DNA from: Hyaloscypha bicolor E
Taxonomy: Eukaryota > Ascomycota > Leotiomycetes > Helotiales > Hyaloscyphaceae
DNA: 64,000 nucleotides
Assembly (NCBI RefSeq): GCF_002865645.1
Contig: NW_020194693.1
Location: 124,001 to 188,000, forward strand
Direction of reading: 5' to 3'
Shown: positions 27,678-37,509 of the stretch, piece by piece
Numbering within the stretch: position 1 is the stretch's first letter
Layout of the letters: each line of letters begins with the position of its first letter
Position numbers and translations under genes: made by a program
Notes under the pieces: generated by a model
The model's input: only the letters and a program-made list of their open reading frames with translations
Told to the model about the DNA's origin: nothing
Databases searched by the model: none

Positions 27678-27742
27678 ACTTAAATAAAGCTTAAATAAGG
27701 CTTAAAGAAGCTTAAAGAAGCTTAAAGAAGGCTTAAAGAAAA
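27678..27742 (+). repeat. Short tandem repeat, gcttaaagaa-type units, inside element C
   Basis: About six copies of a 10-12-bp unit (cttaaataaag, then cttaaagaag variants) lie between the chromodomain and the 3' LTR of element C. If translated, the units would give a short Lys/Glu/Leu-rich run. Confidence 0.7.
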
Positions 27743-27929
27743 AAGGCAAGAAACGAGGAAAAGCTAGGTATAGTATTATAGCTAAGGAAAAGGAAGGTTA
27801 GTTAGTAGGAAAAGAAAGGCCTTTTTATAATACCTTCTTCCCGAATAGTAATTATAAATTCGGAACTAGCTCTATACTAGGAATACCCAGAAAATTCCAA
27901 AAAAGGAATTTATAAATAAACTAGAAGAT

Positions 27930-28275
27930 CGAATTAACTTTTCCAAGCTCTTAGGCCTATAAAGTAATAATTTATTTGCGAATAGAAGCTAAGTTAGGAT
28001 TTATGAACTAATTAGGAGATTAGATAAGCTTTATATCTAATAGTATATGCTATATTTATATTACCTTTATAAGGAGGAATTACTAGAGGCGATTTATAAA
28101 CTAGCTAGGAAGAATTAATAAACTATATCCTTAACTTTATTACCTAGTATAATAATAGGGCAATTATAGGAAGTCTTTGGGAAAAGCTAATAGCCAGGAA
28201 AGTTTTAGGGAAATATTTATAAAGCTATTTATAATTTTCCCAGGCCTCTTAGAAATAAGGGCCCAGAGGAAGGGT
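27930..28275 (+). pseudogene. Post-chromodomain reading-frame remnant of element C
   Basis: One plus-strand frame reads as helical, charged protein up to the purine tract: IYELIRRLDKLYI, LYYLYKEELLEAIYKLARKN, LTLLPSIIIGQL, NIYKAIYNFPRPLRNKGPEE. Interruptions are TAA/TAG that RIP could make from Gln or Trp. The stretch is 3' of the chromodomain and separated from it by about 1 kb. I do not recognise the product. It may be an extra open reading frame of this chromovirus lineage. Confidence 0.4.
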
Positions 28276-28278
28276 TAA

Positions 28279-28581
28279 TATAATAGGTATATATAATAGT
28301 ATATAAATAGGTATTAGATATTATAGATCTAGTTTCCTATTTTAGGTATAGCTTATAATCGGAATTATATAAATTATATAGGATTTCCTAATTAAGTAAA
28401 GGGCTTTATATACCTGGCTAAGTACTAGGGAATATATAGGGAGATACTCCTAGCTTTAAAAGGGGTATTAATTAGTCTCTTATTAGAATTAATTCTTGGA
28501 ATTAGTTATACTTACAAGTATTATTCTATAACTTACTTACCTTAACTACTTATATATTACTCTGCTATTATATGCCTTATA
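28279..28581 (+). repeat. 3' LTR of element C (303 bp)
   Basis: Partner of 21586-21888. The next five bases (28582-28586, ATCCT) complete the target duplication, after which the sequence of element A resumes. Confidence 0.9.
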
Positions 28582-29092
28582 ATCCTGCTTAATTTGCCTT
28601 AACTAGCTAATTATACTACTATAATTGAGTTTATTAAAACCAAGATTAATAGTAAGAAGCTATTTGACTATCCGGCTACTAAATATAATAAGATAACCTA
28701 AGCTATAATTCTCTCTTACTTATATTTATAGTTTCTATAGTAATTCTTCCTTTATAATTCCCATATAGATATTCTTTAATTAGAGAATAATACTATTAGA
28801 TCTTTATCTCTTTATACCTTTTACTATCTAATATATTCTTTACTATAGATTAAATATTCTTCTAGTCTTTATTAATTAGATAAATACTCGCTGGTCTTTA
28901 TTAGTTAGATTAGTTCTATAGAGTACTAGATACTATAGTTTAGTTATAGATAAACTTAAGTAATTATTTATAGCTAGAACTAGTCTTTAGTAACTAGTAC
29001 TCTAAATAAATAAGAAGTTTCTTTTTTATTATTTATTATTTTATATAGATAGATTAATTATAGCTACTACGGGAGTAGCTTTTCCTTACTCT

Positions 29093-29104
29093 AGGGAGGG
29101 GAGA
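29093..29104 (+). other. Polypurine tract of element A
   Basis: Twelve purines (agggaggggaga) directly abut the right LTR of element A, the expected primer site for plus-strand DNA synthesis during reverse transcription. This fixes the orientation of A as plus. Confidence 0.8.
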
Positions 29105-29227
29105 TATTATGGGAAGGATCAGACCTTCTATACCTTAGTCAGCGGCATCCACACTAGCCTCCTTAAGAGGCAGTGGCGGTTCGTCTATCAAAATGCATAC
29201 ATTTTGATCTCTTCTTCTTCCTCGACA
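29105..29227 (+). repeat. Right LTR of element A (123 bp)
   Basis: Same length and ends as 5265-5387. Its first bases read TATTA where the left copy reads TGTCA, both changes being RIP-type. It is followed at once by the right GTCGC duplication (29228-29232). Confidence 0.92.
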
Positions 29228-29873
29228 GTCGCGCATCCCGTAGACAGTAGAGTTGGGGCCTTGCATTGATTTTTGAAAATGTGTTTCTCTCGCGGCTAGT
29301 AGCAGTGTTTGCGGTATAAGTATCTACTTTACAAGCTGTTAAGTTGAGTGTCATAGAATCTAGAGCAGAGATTCGTATTTTAGGTCCCGGTACTGGTACG
29401 GCTGGAGTGGGAATCGGAGTATCGTGCTTGAAGTGTATCACAAAGCCACCCATATTCGCGAAGAACGAATGTACCGTGCTCCATGACACTTCATCACTCT
29501 TCGCTCGTGCGCCAAGTTTCTTGGTTGTGGATAAAGCGCTGTTCAATTCCGCAGCTGCTTACAGCAAGGGGAACTCCGGAGCCAGCAATGTGAACGCTAT
29601 CAACCGGATCTGTGTGGTGATGTCTCCAAATCTCGACTTCTTGTTGTCCGCGATCCGAAGTCCAGGCACATTTGGGTGTTATACCGACCAGGTACAGAGG
29701 ATTATAGTTGCAAGACAAGACCAGAGAATATCAAGGGTTCTGAGGGCATTGGGTTGCGAAACACAGTTCACCACTGTCTCGGGAAGAGAGCAGTTGGTGT
29801 CACACCTGGTCATGCCTTCTGGCCAGAAGAACAACATAAACTCCAAAGAAGATTGCAAAAGCAAAATATACAA
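29228..29873 (-). pseudogene. Broken fungal multi-spanning membrane-protein gene, N-terminal half
   Basis: Read right to left, one frame gives CDTNCSLPETVVNCVSQPN, LDILWSCLATIILCTWSV, stop, HPNVPGLR, SRFGDITTQIRLIAFTLLAPE, stop, AAAELNSALSTTKKLGARAK, then FANMGGFVIHF and MTLNLTA. NCVSQPN...WSCLATI..CTW.V.HPN.P is the N-terminal signature of a large uncharacterised ascomycete membrane family, as I remember it. Two in-frame TAA codons (29679-29681 and 29559-29561) replace probable CAA (Gln) codons. A possible 37-nt intron (gtaaag...ctag, about 29298-29334) would shift to the frame that runs through the GTCGC site into the left half (block NPELIDDYEEAISSISSQKH), so element A interrupts coding sequence. 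No in-frame ATG lies upstream of about 29838, so the start is uncertain. Confidence 0.7.
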
Positions 29874-30619
29874 GCAACAAGAGACAAAAGAGGTACTGGT
29901 ATTAGGCTTTTAACGGAGGCAATCACAATCACAAACAATGAGAGAAATTTATAGAGATTGACCGTGGTCATGCTGCAGCAGCATGTGCTGCTAATGCAGA
30001 CCTAACACAAGCCAAAGTCTAGCAGGCGGCCAGGCAAAAAGAGCCTGGCCATGTTGGGGTTGTACAAAGCGAGGCCTTCCACCCAGGGGATGAGGCTGGC
30101 TGCTCAGTGATGTGGTGTTTCGGCCAAAGTTGTATCGTATGTTGGCGATGGGTGTCAATCGAAAATGGGTGGCTGAGTGAGACATCGCTTCAGGGGCTTA
30201 TCGGGGATAGAAAAGGTAGTAATAATTATGAATGTCCTTAGTTAAGCTGGATAATGGAAGGGACCGATTTATAAATGTTCCAGAGCTTTATAAATAGTAA
30301 GAGGCGGTGGACTTTGAATATACTAACCCGAAGGAGCTTTCGGAGGCGAGGCATTTGAAATCGTCCAAGTTAACTTGGAACATTCACAACTCAATGCTGC
30401 GTTTCTGTCTATTGCGAGAGGGACTCGAGAAGCACGTGACGGCCTCGAAATTTCTTGATCTTGATGAAGAAGACAGCGAGACTTCAGAAGCTGGCCCATA
30501 GAAGTTTCAATCCACTTCATGTCGTTATCGAACAAGATACTGACCGGCCTTCTACCGTCATCAAAATGGTCAATTTGCTTAAAGACATCAGAATTGAAAT
30601 ATCCCTAGACACATCCAAA
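29874..30619. other. Intergenic, no supported gene
   Basis: Normal composition resumes. A 64-codon plus-strand ORF (30307-30501) sits just after a TATA-like tataaata (30289-30296), but has no motif, and the opposite strand is equally open. Confidence 0.4.
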
Positions 30620-32091
30620 CTACCGCATCTTTTGAGGCCGACCCCCTGACACCCTGGGATACGAAAGCGGCCCCTTCAGCTTCGCAACTTTATGTTGGGC
30701 AGCAGCAGCCTTCTCCAAGCCCAATTTCCTCCGCTCAGCCTCACCCAGAGGCCCTATCTTCGCTCCGATCTCTGTGAAGTACAGTGCCATCTCCTTCGTC
30801 TCCAGCTTCAGATCCTCTTTCAGATCCCACATATTAACTTCGGTATTGTCGATTATCATAGCCAATGCACACAAGTACATGATCAGCGAGTCAGCCATCT
30901 GCTTGGGCATTGTTCCAGCATTCGTGAACTTCCTCTTCACACCCTCCAGTACCGCCTCCGGCATATCGCCCAGAATCTTCTTCAAATCTTCTCGCTTCGG
31001 TAATGTTCGCCCAAACCTGCTAGGTCTACAAGTATTGTAGATATCGATAAGTAGAAGCATGTATCGAAGGACCTTAAGCTTTTCGGTATTGGAACCATGA
31101 TTCAGCATCCGGTGGGCCACGAATCTGGAATTCGTTCGAACTTCCTTCTTTGCTTTGATACTCTCCACCCATTGCCTGACAGGGATCAGCTTCATAGTAT
31201 CCAAACCAACTACATTCTCCACAGTATAAATTTTGAGAGGGTCCCTTTCTCCTTCAACGCCTTTCGGTCGTGGTTTGGCATGGTTCATCGCTTGCGCTTG
31301 CTCCTCTTTTGTTGGTGCATTTGCAGCACTCTCTGCAATGCTACTGAGCATAGCGAGATTCGCAGCGGTAAGTTTCTCCGGTTTAGATGCCTTGGAAGGG
31401 TCTCTGGAGAACTCGCTCTGATCGATGGCGTTCTCTGTGACTGATGCAATGGCCTTCTTTGCTTTCTTCGTACCGAATGTCTGTCCAAGGTCGTTCCTGC
31501 GGTCTCTGAATTCCTGTAAAGAGCGTCAGTTACAAACCTGTAGTTTGGATTGTTTTGTGCACTTACCACTGCTACTTCGTCTTCTGTTGTAGCTTGATGT
31601 GCTCTAACAACGCCACGAACTATCACTTTTCGTGCTTCCATAACCTCCATCTTCCCTGATTCGGGATCGTAGACTCCAATATAGTGCTTCAATAGAGTGT
31701 TTGAGCCGCCGCTTTCTTCTTCGCGTGCTGTATAGTCTAACTTCGGGTGTTCGGAGGAGTGCAGGAGAAGCTCTGTGGCTGCAATTTCGCTGCTTTTTCC
31801 GAGGCGTTGAAGGTGGGTATTTCTTCGCTGCTTGACGAAGGGCTCTAACGAAATCGAAGAAGGAACTGTGAGACCCGGAGTCGAAGCTAGTAGGTGTCAG
31901 TCCTTGCATAGCAAAATATTGCTAATTGGAGTCTTTGCTTTAAGCATACCTATGACGGGGGCCCATTCGTCGGATTTGAGAAGAGAAATCTTGATCTGCT
32001 TGTCCCCTTCAATTGCAACCCTTTTGCTTAGTCTGGAGGATCCATCCTTTTCCCTCTTACGCTTCTTCTCTTTCTCTGATCGGTCTGCCAT
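30620..32091 (-). CDS. RPA49: RNA polymerase I subunit A49-like (RPA49), 451 aa
   Basis: Exons on the minus strand, 32091-31950, 31886-31567 and 31513-30620, total 1,356 nt and keep frame across both introns. In Pol I, A49 with A34.5 forms a TFIIF/TFIIE-like module that aids initiation and rDNA elongation in the nucleolus. The N-terminal third (lysine-rich MADRSEKEKKRKREKDG start, then a beta-rich region with KHYIGVYDPESGKMEVMEAR) fits the A49 dimerisation domain. The C-terminal part (VENVVGLDTMKLIPVRQWVE, FVAHRMLNH, YMLLLIDIYNTCR, LMYLCALAMIIDNTEVN) fits the tandem winged-helix domain. Length is normal for fungal A49. The start is the first ATG of exon 1, followed by a basic nuclear-type segment. 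eL41 follows upstream on the same strand. Confidence 0.88.
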
Positions 32092-32812
32092 CTTCTGTGC
32101 CTTGGAAGGTTGTAACTACAGAGCTCAATGTCGAGGATGGAGATAATGTCGGAACCAACCTTTTTTTTTCGCCGACCCTCGCTACTGACCCTCCAAATGC
32201 GGGGGTCAAAAGCTCAGTTTCAGAGACCACACAGCGAATGTTGAGTCTGAGAGCTAGATATCAGTTTATATGGACTACGGAGAGCTCTCATAATTCATAC
32301 TGGGAAGCACACCTAGCTTTGGCTCTGAATTTCATAGATAGCAATACACTGGGAGACGGGCAGCGGCTCGTGTCATGATTCGCACTTGTGCAATATGACA
32401 GCAGTCAATTCATTATGATCACGGCAAAGGAGAGGAATGTTTTTCATGAAGTTTCACTTCTTTTCTGATTCTGCAACTGAAGTCGATAGCGTCTAGCATC
32501 TGAGGCAGCCTTCTTCCTATCGCTTCCTTATTCGCAAACCCTCAATTTACAATCCGACAGTGTGTATGACCGATTCTGCTTCCTTGCAATCCATCCATCA
32601 AATGCCAAAGAATGCGCGTCATCAAACTGTTCTATCCTTGAACACCCAGCTGCCATTGTACTGAATGGTAGTCCCAAACTATGCGTGTGATCTGGAATGC
32701 TGAAAAAGGCGGAGACGTTGATGCGGGAGATGGCGTAAACCCGGAGGTTATGTTGTCATGATGTTACAGCTCGCGAGGTAAGAGTGATCGAGATCGGGTC
32801 GTTGTGAGTTGT
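32092..32812. other. Intergenic between RPA49 and eL41
   Basis: About 720 bases. It holds the RPA49 promoter side and the 3' region of eL41; I see no further coding exon on either strand. Confidence 0.4.
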
Positions 32813-32944
32813 TTACTTGCTGTGATGGGGATCAGAATTGCCGTAAGCTGAACAGCGAGGGGGAATGGCTTACGATCTCGCACGAGTCTTGCGGCGCTTT
32901 CTCTTGAGGCGGCGAACCCGCTTCTTTCTCCACTTTGCTCTCAT
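32813..32944 (-). CDS. RPL41: 60S ribosomal protein eL41, 25 aa
   Basis: The minus strand from 32944 reads MRAKWRKKRVRRLKRKRR and KTRAR, the near-invariant eL41 sequence. A GT-AG intron (32873-32820, donor gtaagc, acceptor cacag) splits the Ser codon, and the last exon is only 7 nt (32819-32813) and supplies the third base of Ser, Lys and the stop. The spliced product therefore ends RARSK, as in other fungi; without splicing it would end one residue early at an immediate TAA. eL41 is the shortest ribosomal protein and lies between the ribosomal subunits. A pyrimidine-rich ctctcctacag 15-25 bases upstream of the ATG suggests that the leader also has an intron. The gene is too short for ordinary ORF calling. 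Confidence 0.93.
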
Positions 32945-33442
32945 CGTCGATAACTTGGGGCTGTAGGAGAGAACCAGTTAGCATTCCAGTCTACCATTCG
33001 TGACCAGTCTCCCTCGCTTTCCCACGAGTTCGACTGGACGCAGAGAATTCTCCATGGTATCTTCGGAGTATTGACAGGCTTAAAGACACGATGAGAATCG
33101 ATTGGGAGGTTGGAGAACATACTTTTCGAGTTTGAGTGTTTCTGTGATGAGGTGGAAGAAAGAAGGCAACTCCCTCAATTAAGTCAAAATTCCCGTGCCG
33201 AGTGTGTGCTTACGTAATTAGTGCGAGCTAGTTTTAGCGAGGGCTTCTGGTCGTGACTTCGACTTCGACTTGGACCATCCACGTTCTTCGGGCTCAACTT
33301 GGCACATCACCATCGCCAGAGGCGTGTGATCGATCAAACAAGATCAATTGGGTGTCCAGTACCCACAGGAATACATGCTATACGCCTATTCTCTGTCATC
33401 TCACTAACACGTTTAACTAACTCTCTTTTAATACTTGCAGCC

Positions 33443-35846
33443 ATGAATGAGGAATACGATGAACAGGTGTCTAAGCCGGATGACTTTGATGAGGAGGATT
33501 ATGTTGATTCCATCGGGATGCTTGAGCTCCTGGTTAGGCCTGGAAAGACAATCGGTCAGTGCCGTTTTCATTGTTCCTTTCACCTCCTAATGGTTGCGCA
33601 TAGAAATTCCGATTTATCCTGGAAAAGAAGTTCGAATTGGTAGAGACGGACAGAAGTGGTACACCTTCTGATGGAAATCAAATTGCAAGCTACTAAACGA
33701 AAGACAGTCCTTACATTCTCAGAGATGATACCGTCTCCAAGCAGCATTTCCGAATCTATTCGATCATCTATGAGAAGGACAAGCTCCATGACTTCCCACC
33801 TCTGATCTATTGCGAAGATCTGGAGTCCACCAATGGCACTTATATCAACGATTTATGCATCGGAATGATTTGTCGAGAAAGAATCGGCCATCTCCTCAGC
33901 GATGGAGATATCATTGAGATCAAGCCAAAAACACGCTTTCGATTCCACCAACCAATCCACCAGCCCGAATTTCGAACCAAAAAGCAATTCGATGATCTTG
34001 AGGTTGTATTGGTTCCTTTTCCCTGAAATTACCTTGCTGAAAACTCCTAGTATTTCAAGGATCGTTTCGAAGTCTCCGACCGTGTTCTTGGTCAAGGCTC
34101 TTATGGCGCAGTATATCTAGCCAAGGACGTTTTAACATCAAGGCAAATGGCATGTAAGATTGTCGACTTGGATGTAGCTGCTCATAGACTCACCGAAGAC
34201 TCGGTATCCGAGATAGTTGGCGAAGCGTGGAATGAGCGAGTTCGTCGTGTTGCCCGTGGCAGGGAGCTTGTCATGCGTGAAATCAAAATTCTCTCGAAGC
34301 TCAGCCATGTAAGCGGCCAAACCCCATCTTCGAGCAACACTGACACACCTCAGCCTCACATCGTCAATCTCAAGAAAGCATTCGTCTCAAGTGGTGCTCT
34401 GTGAGTAATTTAAACATGATTGACCCAGAATTTGATCTAATCTATCGTTAGATACATGCTCACAGAACTTGCGCCTGGTGGAGATCTCTTTTCATACATA
34501 GATTTTCATGGCGGCCAACTGAACGATTGGCATAGCCGTGTCATTGCTCGCCAAATTGTCCTCGCCATACAATATATGCATTCGAAATCTATTGCTCACA
34601 GAGATATTAAGCCAGAGAATGTACTCGTCATGCAAACAGACTTTGGTGGCCGTGTAGTCTTGACCGATTTTGGTTTTGCAAATTACCTCCACCAACAGAC
34701 TGGCAGGCTGTTGTCCAAAGTCGGGACAATAGGATTCATTGCACCGTAAGTTATCAATTTGCTGCTTCGCGGCCATGTCTGATCTTTTGTAGGGAAGTCG
34801 ACTGTACCGATGCAGAGAAAGGTTACACCAAGGCTGCAGATCTATGGTCGCTCGGGATCTTGACAGCTACATTACTCACTGGCAGTTCCGCGGTTCCACG
34901 TGAAGAGCTACCACAACTGAGTCAGGTCCAGATCGTCGATCGCATATTTGGGATGGATCCTGACACCGCGGCTCACTGGCAGAAGCTGCCGCCACGAGCT
35001 ATGAGTTTCCTTCATGGACTTTTGGTACTCAATCCAGACAAGCGATTGACTGCTACCGAAGCACTCGATCATTCATGGTTCAAAAAGCCCTTATCGGAAG
35101 CAGCGCTGCTTGAGGAACGATACGAGAAGATCATCAGGTTCTGGAGGAAACGCGACGACGATGAGATGATCGAGAATCTTTCCGGTAGAGTCAGGGCCAG
35201 CCAAGAAGACCAGATCGTTGCCTCCGCATCCAAATCTCGAAGAAAGGTTGCAGACATCACCCCTTCCCCTTACTTTGGTCTCGACCGCCATCTCCAACCG
35301 AAAATGGCCTCGAAAAGAAAAGTGATTCTGGATTCGTTGAACGAGTCGGGCTCGCCATTTCTGGTGACGGAACAGAATCAGCACAAAACGCGGGTTGCTA
35401 ACCCCACAACCCAGATGCGAGACGTCGTGAACATAGAAACTGTGAAGGGGATCGATTTGTTCGGGACCTTTCGTTCGTCAAAAGTTGCAAGTCAAGAAGA
35501 ATCAGACCTCGATGAAATATGCCTCGTGCCAACGACTCCCTTCGTACCCCACAATGAGAGGGAGTTTGGATTCGACATCAGTGATCCCCTGGAGGCGCTA
35601 TCACCTCCAGCTGAAGCAAGAGAAGCAGAAACCAGGGAAGGAAGTGGCGGAATCGGGAAGCGCAAGAGGTCGAGACGAGAGTCAGAAGATGCAGAAGAGA
35701 GAAGCATACGAGATGGCGTCGCAAAGGCGATGCCACGATACAGTACGGCAAAAGCTCTAAAAGATGCCGTCGAGAAAAAGAAACGAGAAATGAAGAGCAG
35801 CAACTTGGCAGGGTTGGCAATCAGAAGCTCCGTGCCAGCGGCTTGA
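33443..35846 (+). CDS. FHA-domain serine/threonine protein kinase (Chk2/Dun1/Mek1-like), 704 aa
   Basis: Seven exons (33443-33554, 33604-33658, 33708-34002, 34051-34308, 34354-34400, 34452-34745, 34793-35846) give 2,115 nt in one frame. Residues about 38-150 are an FHA phosphothreonine-binding domain (RIGRD at 48-52, SKQHFRIYSI, ESTNGTYIND). The kinase domain starts near 160: glycine loop GQGSYG (168-173), lysine K190 in MACKIV, HRDIKPEN with Asp307, DFG at 328-330 and APE at 353-355. A basic C-terminal tail follows (GKRKRSRRES). FHA followed by kinase is the layout of DNA-damage and meiotic checkpoint kinases. The C-terminal PLSEAALLEERYEKIIRFW motif recalls a filamentous-fungal subgroup near Mek1/Dun1; the exact orthologue is uncertain. 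The second intron is essential, since reading on gives a stop after KWYTF. Confidence 0.85.
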
Positions 35847-36754
35847 GTGCCAAGGGGCCGTTTATTTGGAAGGAGACTTCAAGGGGATCTGTTGGTTTCC
35901 GATCTAAAAGACACCCACTTGCAGCACTTTGCTGAAATAAAACGTTTGCCACCCTTTTAAGTGACCTTGTCCGAGCAAGCCAACGCAACTCGTCAGTTGC
36001 ACCTGTGAAATGACGGTCGGCATGCTCCCCGCCAAGCCGAGCGTCTCGGGGGCGCCAGACAGCCAACAGGGAAAATCCGCACCGCAAGGGACCCCATAGA
36101 ACATGCAGATTGCAGAATCACATTTCCCAGCCCCTCGGGCCCTAGGAGCGCAAGCCCGGAACAAGCGTTTTTGAGGTGCACGTGATAATGCTAATAATAG
36201 TCCCGGCCCGGTTCATCAAGCCTGCAATCCTGAATCCTGATGCAGCAAGCTCTATCCCAGGTTGCGAGTCGCGACACTTCGAGATCTTCCGCGAGTCAAC
36301 CCAACTTTCTCTGACTGGTCTCACATCCGACTCGATATCTATCGATCAAATGCGAAACGTGATAAGCCGATGCCGAGAGATCGTCTCAAGAGCCGGTGCC
36401 ATCTTGATTGAAGATTCTCATTCGGGAACAGTGGCTAGAACTAATCATTTAATAAGCCAGCCGGGCCCTAGAATCTACCACCCCTTCCATGCAAACATCC
36501 ATGCACGGCATGCGGCGTGCGTTCAGGGAACCCACGACTTGTCGACGGGGTCGACATCAATTCTTTTCCCAGGCCAAACCATGAACTATCGAGTGGAGTT
36601 CTTCCCCTCAATTCGAGCAAAGTTGTTCCTGACGTTTTCTCCACCAATCACCTCCCGCTGTCTCCCAGAAGACTGAGACCCGTTTTCGCCTTTTGGTAGC
36701 AACCGGCCCGTGCATCCTGTGCCACCGGTCCAGCAAACGATCAGATCTGTGGCG

Positions 36755-36899
36755 GTGGGGAATATCTTGGTGTCAACGTTCGATTCGGAGCTGGGCTTGC
36801 TCGTCTAGTAGTCTACTCCTACTTTGCTCTCACGAGCTGCATCAAGGGGCTTCCCCGCCGTATGCTAGTGCGCCTCAGCAGTTCCCCACAAAGAACAGA
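36755..36899. promoter_or_regulatory. Candidate CreA (carbon catabolite repressor) sites
   Basis: Three matches to the CreA consensus SYGGRG or its complement lie within 150 bp: GTGGGG at 36755-36760, CCCCGC at 36853-36858 and CCCCAC at 36894-36899. CreA/Mig1 represses many fungal sugar transporters, and the sites lie 600-750 bp upstream of the transporter ATG. Single matches occur often by chance; the clustering is only suggestive. Confidence 0.3.
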
Positions 36900-37381
36900 C
36901 GACAGCAGATCTCGTGCTTTCCTCGTATGTCCCTTTCGGGCCAAGCGCGGGAACACAGAAGATGCTGGAGCCATAATTGGGCCCCCAGCACCCAGTCACA
37001 GCATGATCGCTTCCACATGCGGCGCGGGTCGCAGTGTTACCATGTCTTCTAGTGCACAGCTCGTCAGAGCCAAGTTGGATTTCGAAGATCAACAGTGAGG
37101 ATCGAGCCGCTCATCCCCCCCTGAACCTCGCTTTGATAACCCAAAAGGGAAGCGGAGGGCCATCTTCCGCGCTTTGCCTGCCCAGAAAGTTTTTCCCTCC
37201 CCAGATTTCACCCCGGGATAGGTCGAAGTGGTCCGAAACACAAGAGATGCGACTTCCAATCATTTCATGGTTTAGGAATTGTAGCCGTCGTCTAACGTTC
37301 ATCTGCACTTCAACCAGGATTATGTGTTGTTCGGGATATCGATTGCCTCTGGCCAGGGTGCACGAGACAAACGCGCTCATG

Positions 37382-37388
37382 TATATTA
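37382..37388 (+). promoter_or_regulatory. TATA-like box of the sugar transporter
   Basis: TATATTA about 125 bases upstream of the transporter ATG, followed by a pyrimidine-rich stretch (tttctttccagaagg, ttcctcttttcttcattc) typical of fungal transcription starts. Confidence 0.4.
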
Positions 37389-37509
37389 AGGAGACCATGT
37401 CCCTCTAGAATACAGTTAGTTTTATCAACCACATCTTTCTTTCCAGAAGGACATTGTTCCTCTTTTCTTCATTCCGTCTCGTAAGTTATCTGCTCCTCAG
37501 TTGGGCAAG

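Larger units (their letters stand above)
21586..28581 (+). mobile_element. Element C: Ty3/gypsy chromovirus, plus strand, nested in A, RIP-mutated
   Basis: A 6,996-bp element with 303-bp LTRs, the ATCCT target duplication and a purine tract at 28265-28274 just before the 3' LTR. Gag occupies about 22060-23150 and ends with a CCHC zinc knuckle whose four ligands are all now Tyr codons (23064-23105). Reverse transcriptase spans about 23900-24500: LYINYRDLNRITIKN, KVYIKLDLKNTYY, and the YxDD box as YLNN at 24257-24268. RNase H follows near 24690-25000. The integrase core starts at 25826 (MDFIIGLSLSRFR ... DFGIPADITSN). A chromodomain lies at 26711-26862 (KEFEIEFIMAYREGRKERKY), where the conserved Trp codons are TAG. 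Gag, protease, RT, RNase H, integrase, chromodomain is the chromovirus order. Many in-frame stops make it inactive. Confidence 0.9.
5265..29227 (+). mobile_element. Element A: outer Ty3/gypsy-type LTR retrotransposon, RIP-mutated, hosting three insertions
   Basis: The element is bounded by 123-bp LTRs and the GTCGC duplication. After removing elements B and C and the solo LTR it is about 10.5 kb, large for this class. A purine tract (agggaggggaga, 29093-29104) directly precedes the 3' LTR, so transcription is plus strand. The start of the internal region (5388, tggtagtaat) is the place for a tRNA primer site, but it is too mutated to name. The gag-like zone is about 6430-7000. Reverse transcriptase is around 10500-11300, with YxDD now YINN at 10956-10967. 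The integrase core block DFITGLPEL is at 12546-12572, and a chromodomain-like block is near 13440-13610. Stops fill every frame, nearly all explicable as CAA/CAG/TGG turned into TAA/TAG. The element is dead. Domain order RT then integrase marks it as gypsy rather than copia. Confidence 0.85.
35847..37509. other. Long intergenic/promoter region of the sugar transporter
   Basis: About 1.66 kb with no convincing exon; open frames at 36176-36676 and 36693-37052 lack motifs. The region is rich in short C and G runs, and the 3' part is probably the promoter of the downstream transporter. Confidence 0.45.

Noticed and set aside
29163..29546. Minus-strand ORF of 127 codons ending in SRKKKRSKCMHFDRRTATAS
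   Set aside because: Its last third is translated LTR of element A; the first part is a real exon of the disrupted membrane-protein gene, so the ORF is a chimera and not a gene.
29494..29718. Minus-strand ORF with LVGITPKCAWTSDRG
   Set aside because: Shadow frame: the neighbouring frame gives HPNVPGLR and TLLAPE, which follow on from CTWSV in one frame with two nonsense codons.
35492..36324. Minus-strand ORFs at the 3' end of the kinase gene and just beyond
   Set aside because: Antisense shadows of the kinase C-terminal tail or motif-free intergenic frames.
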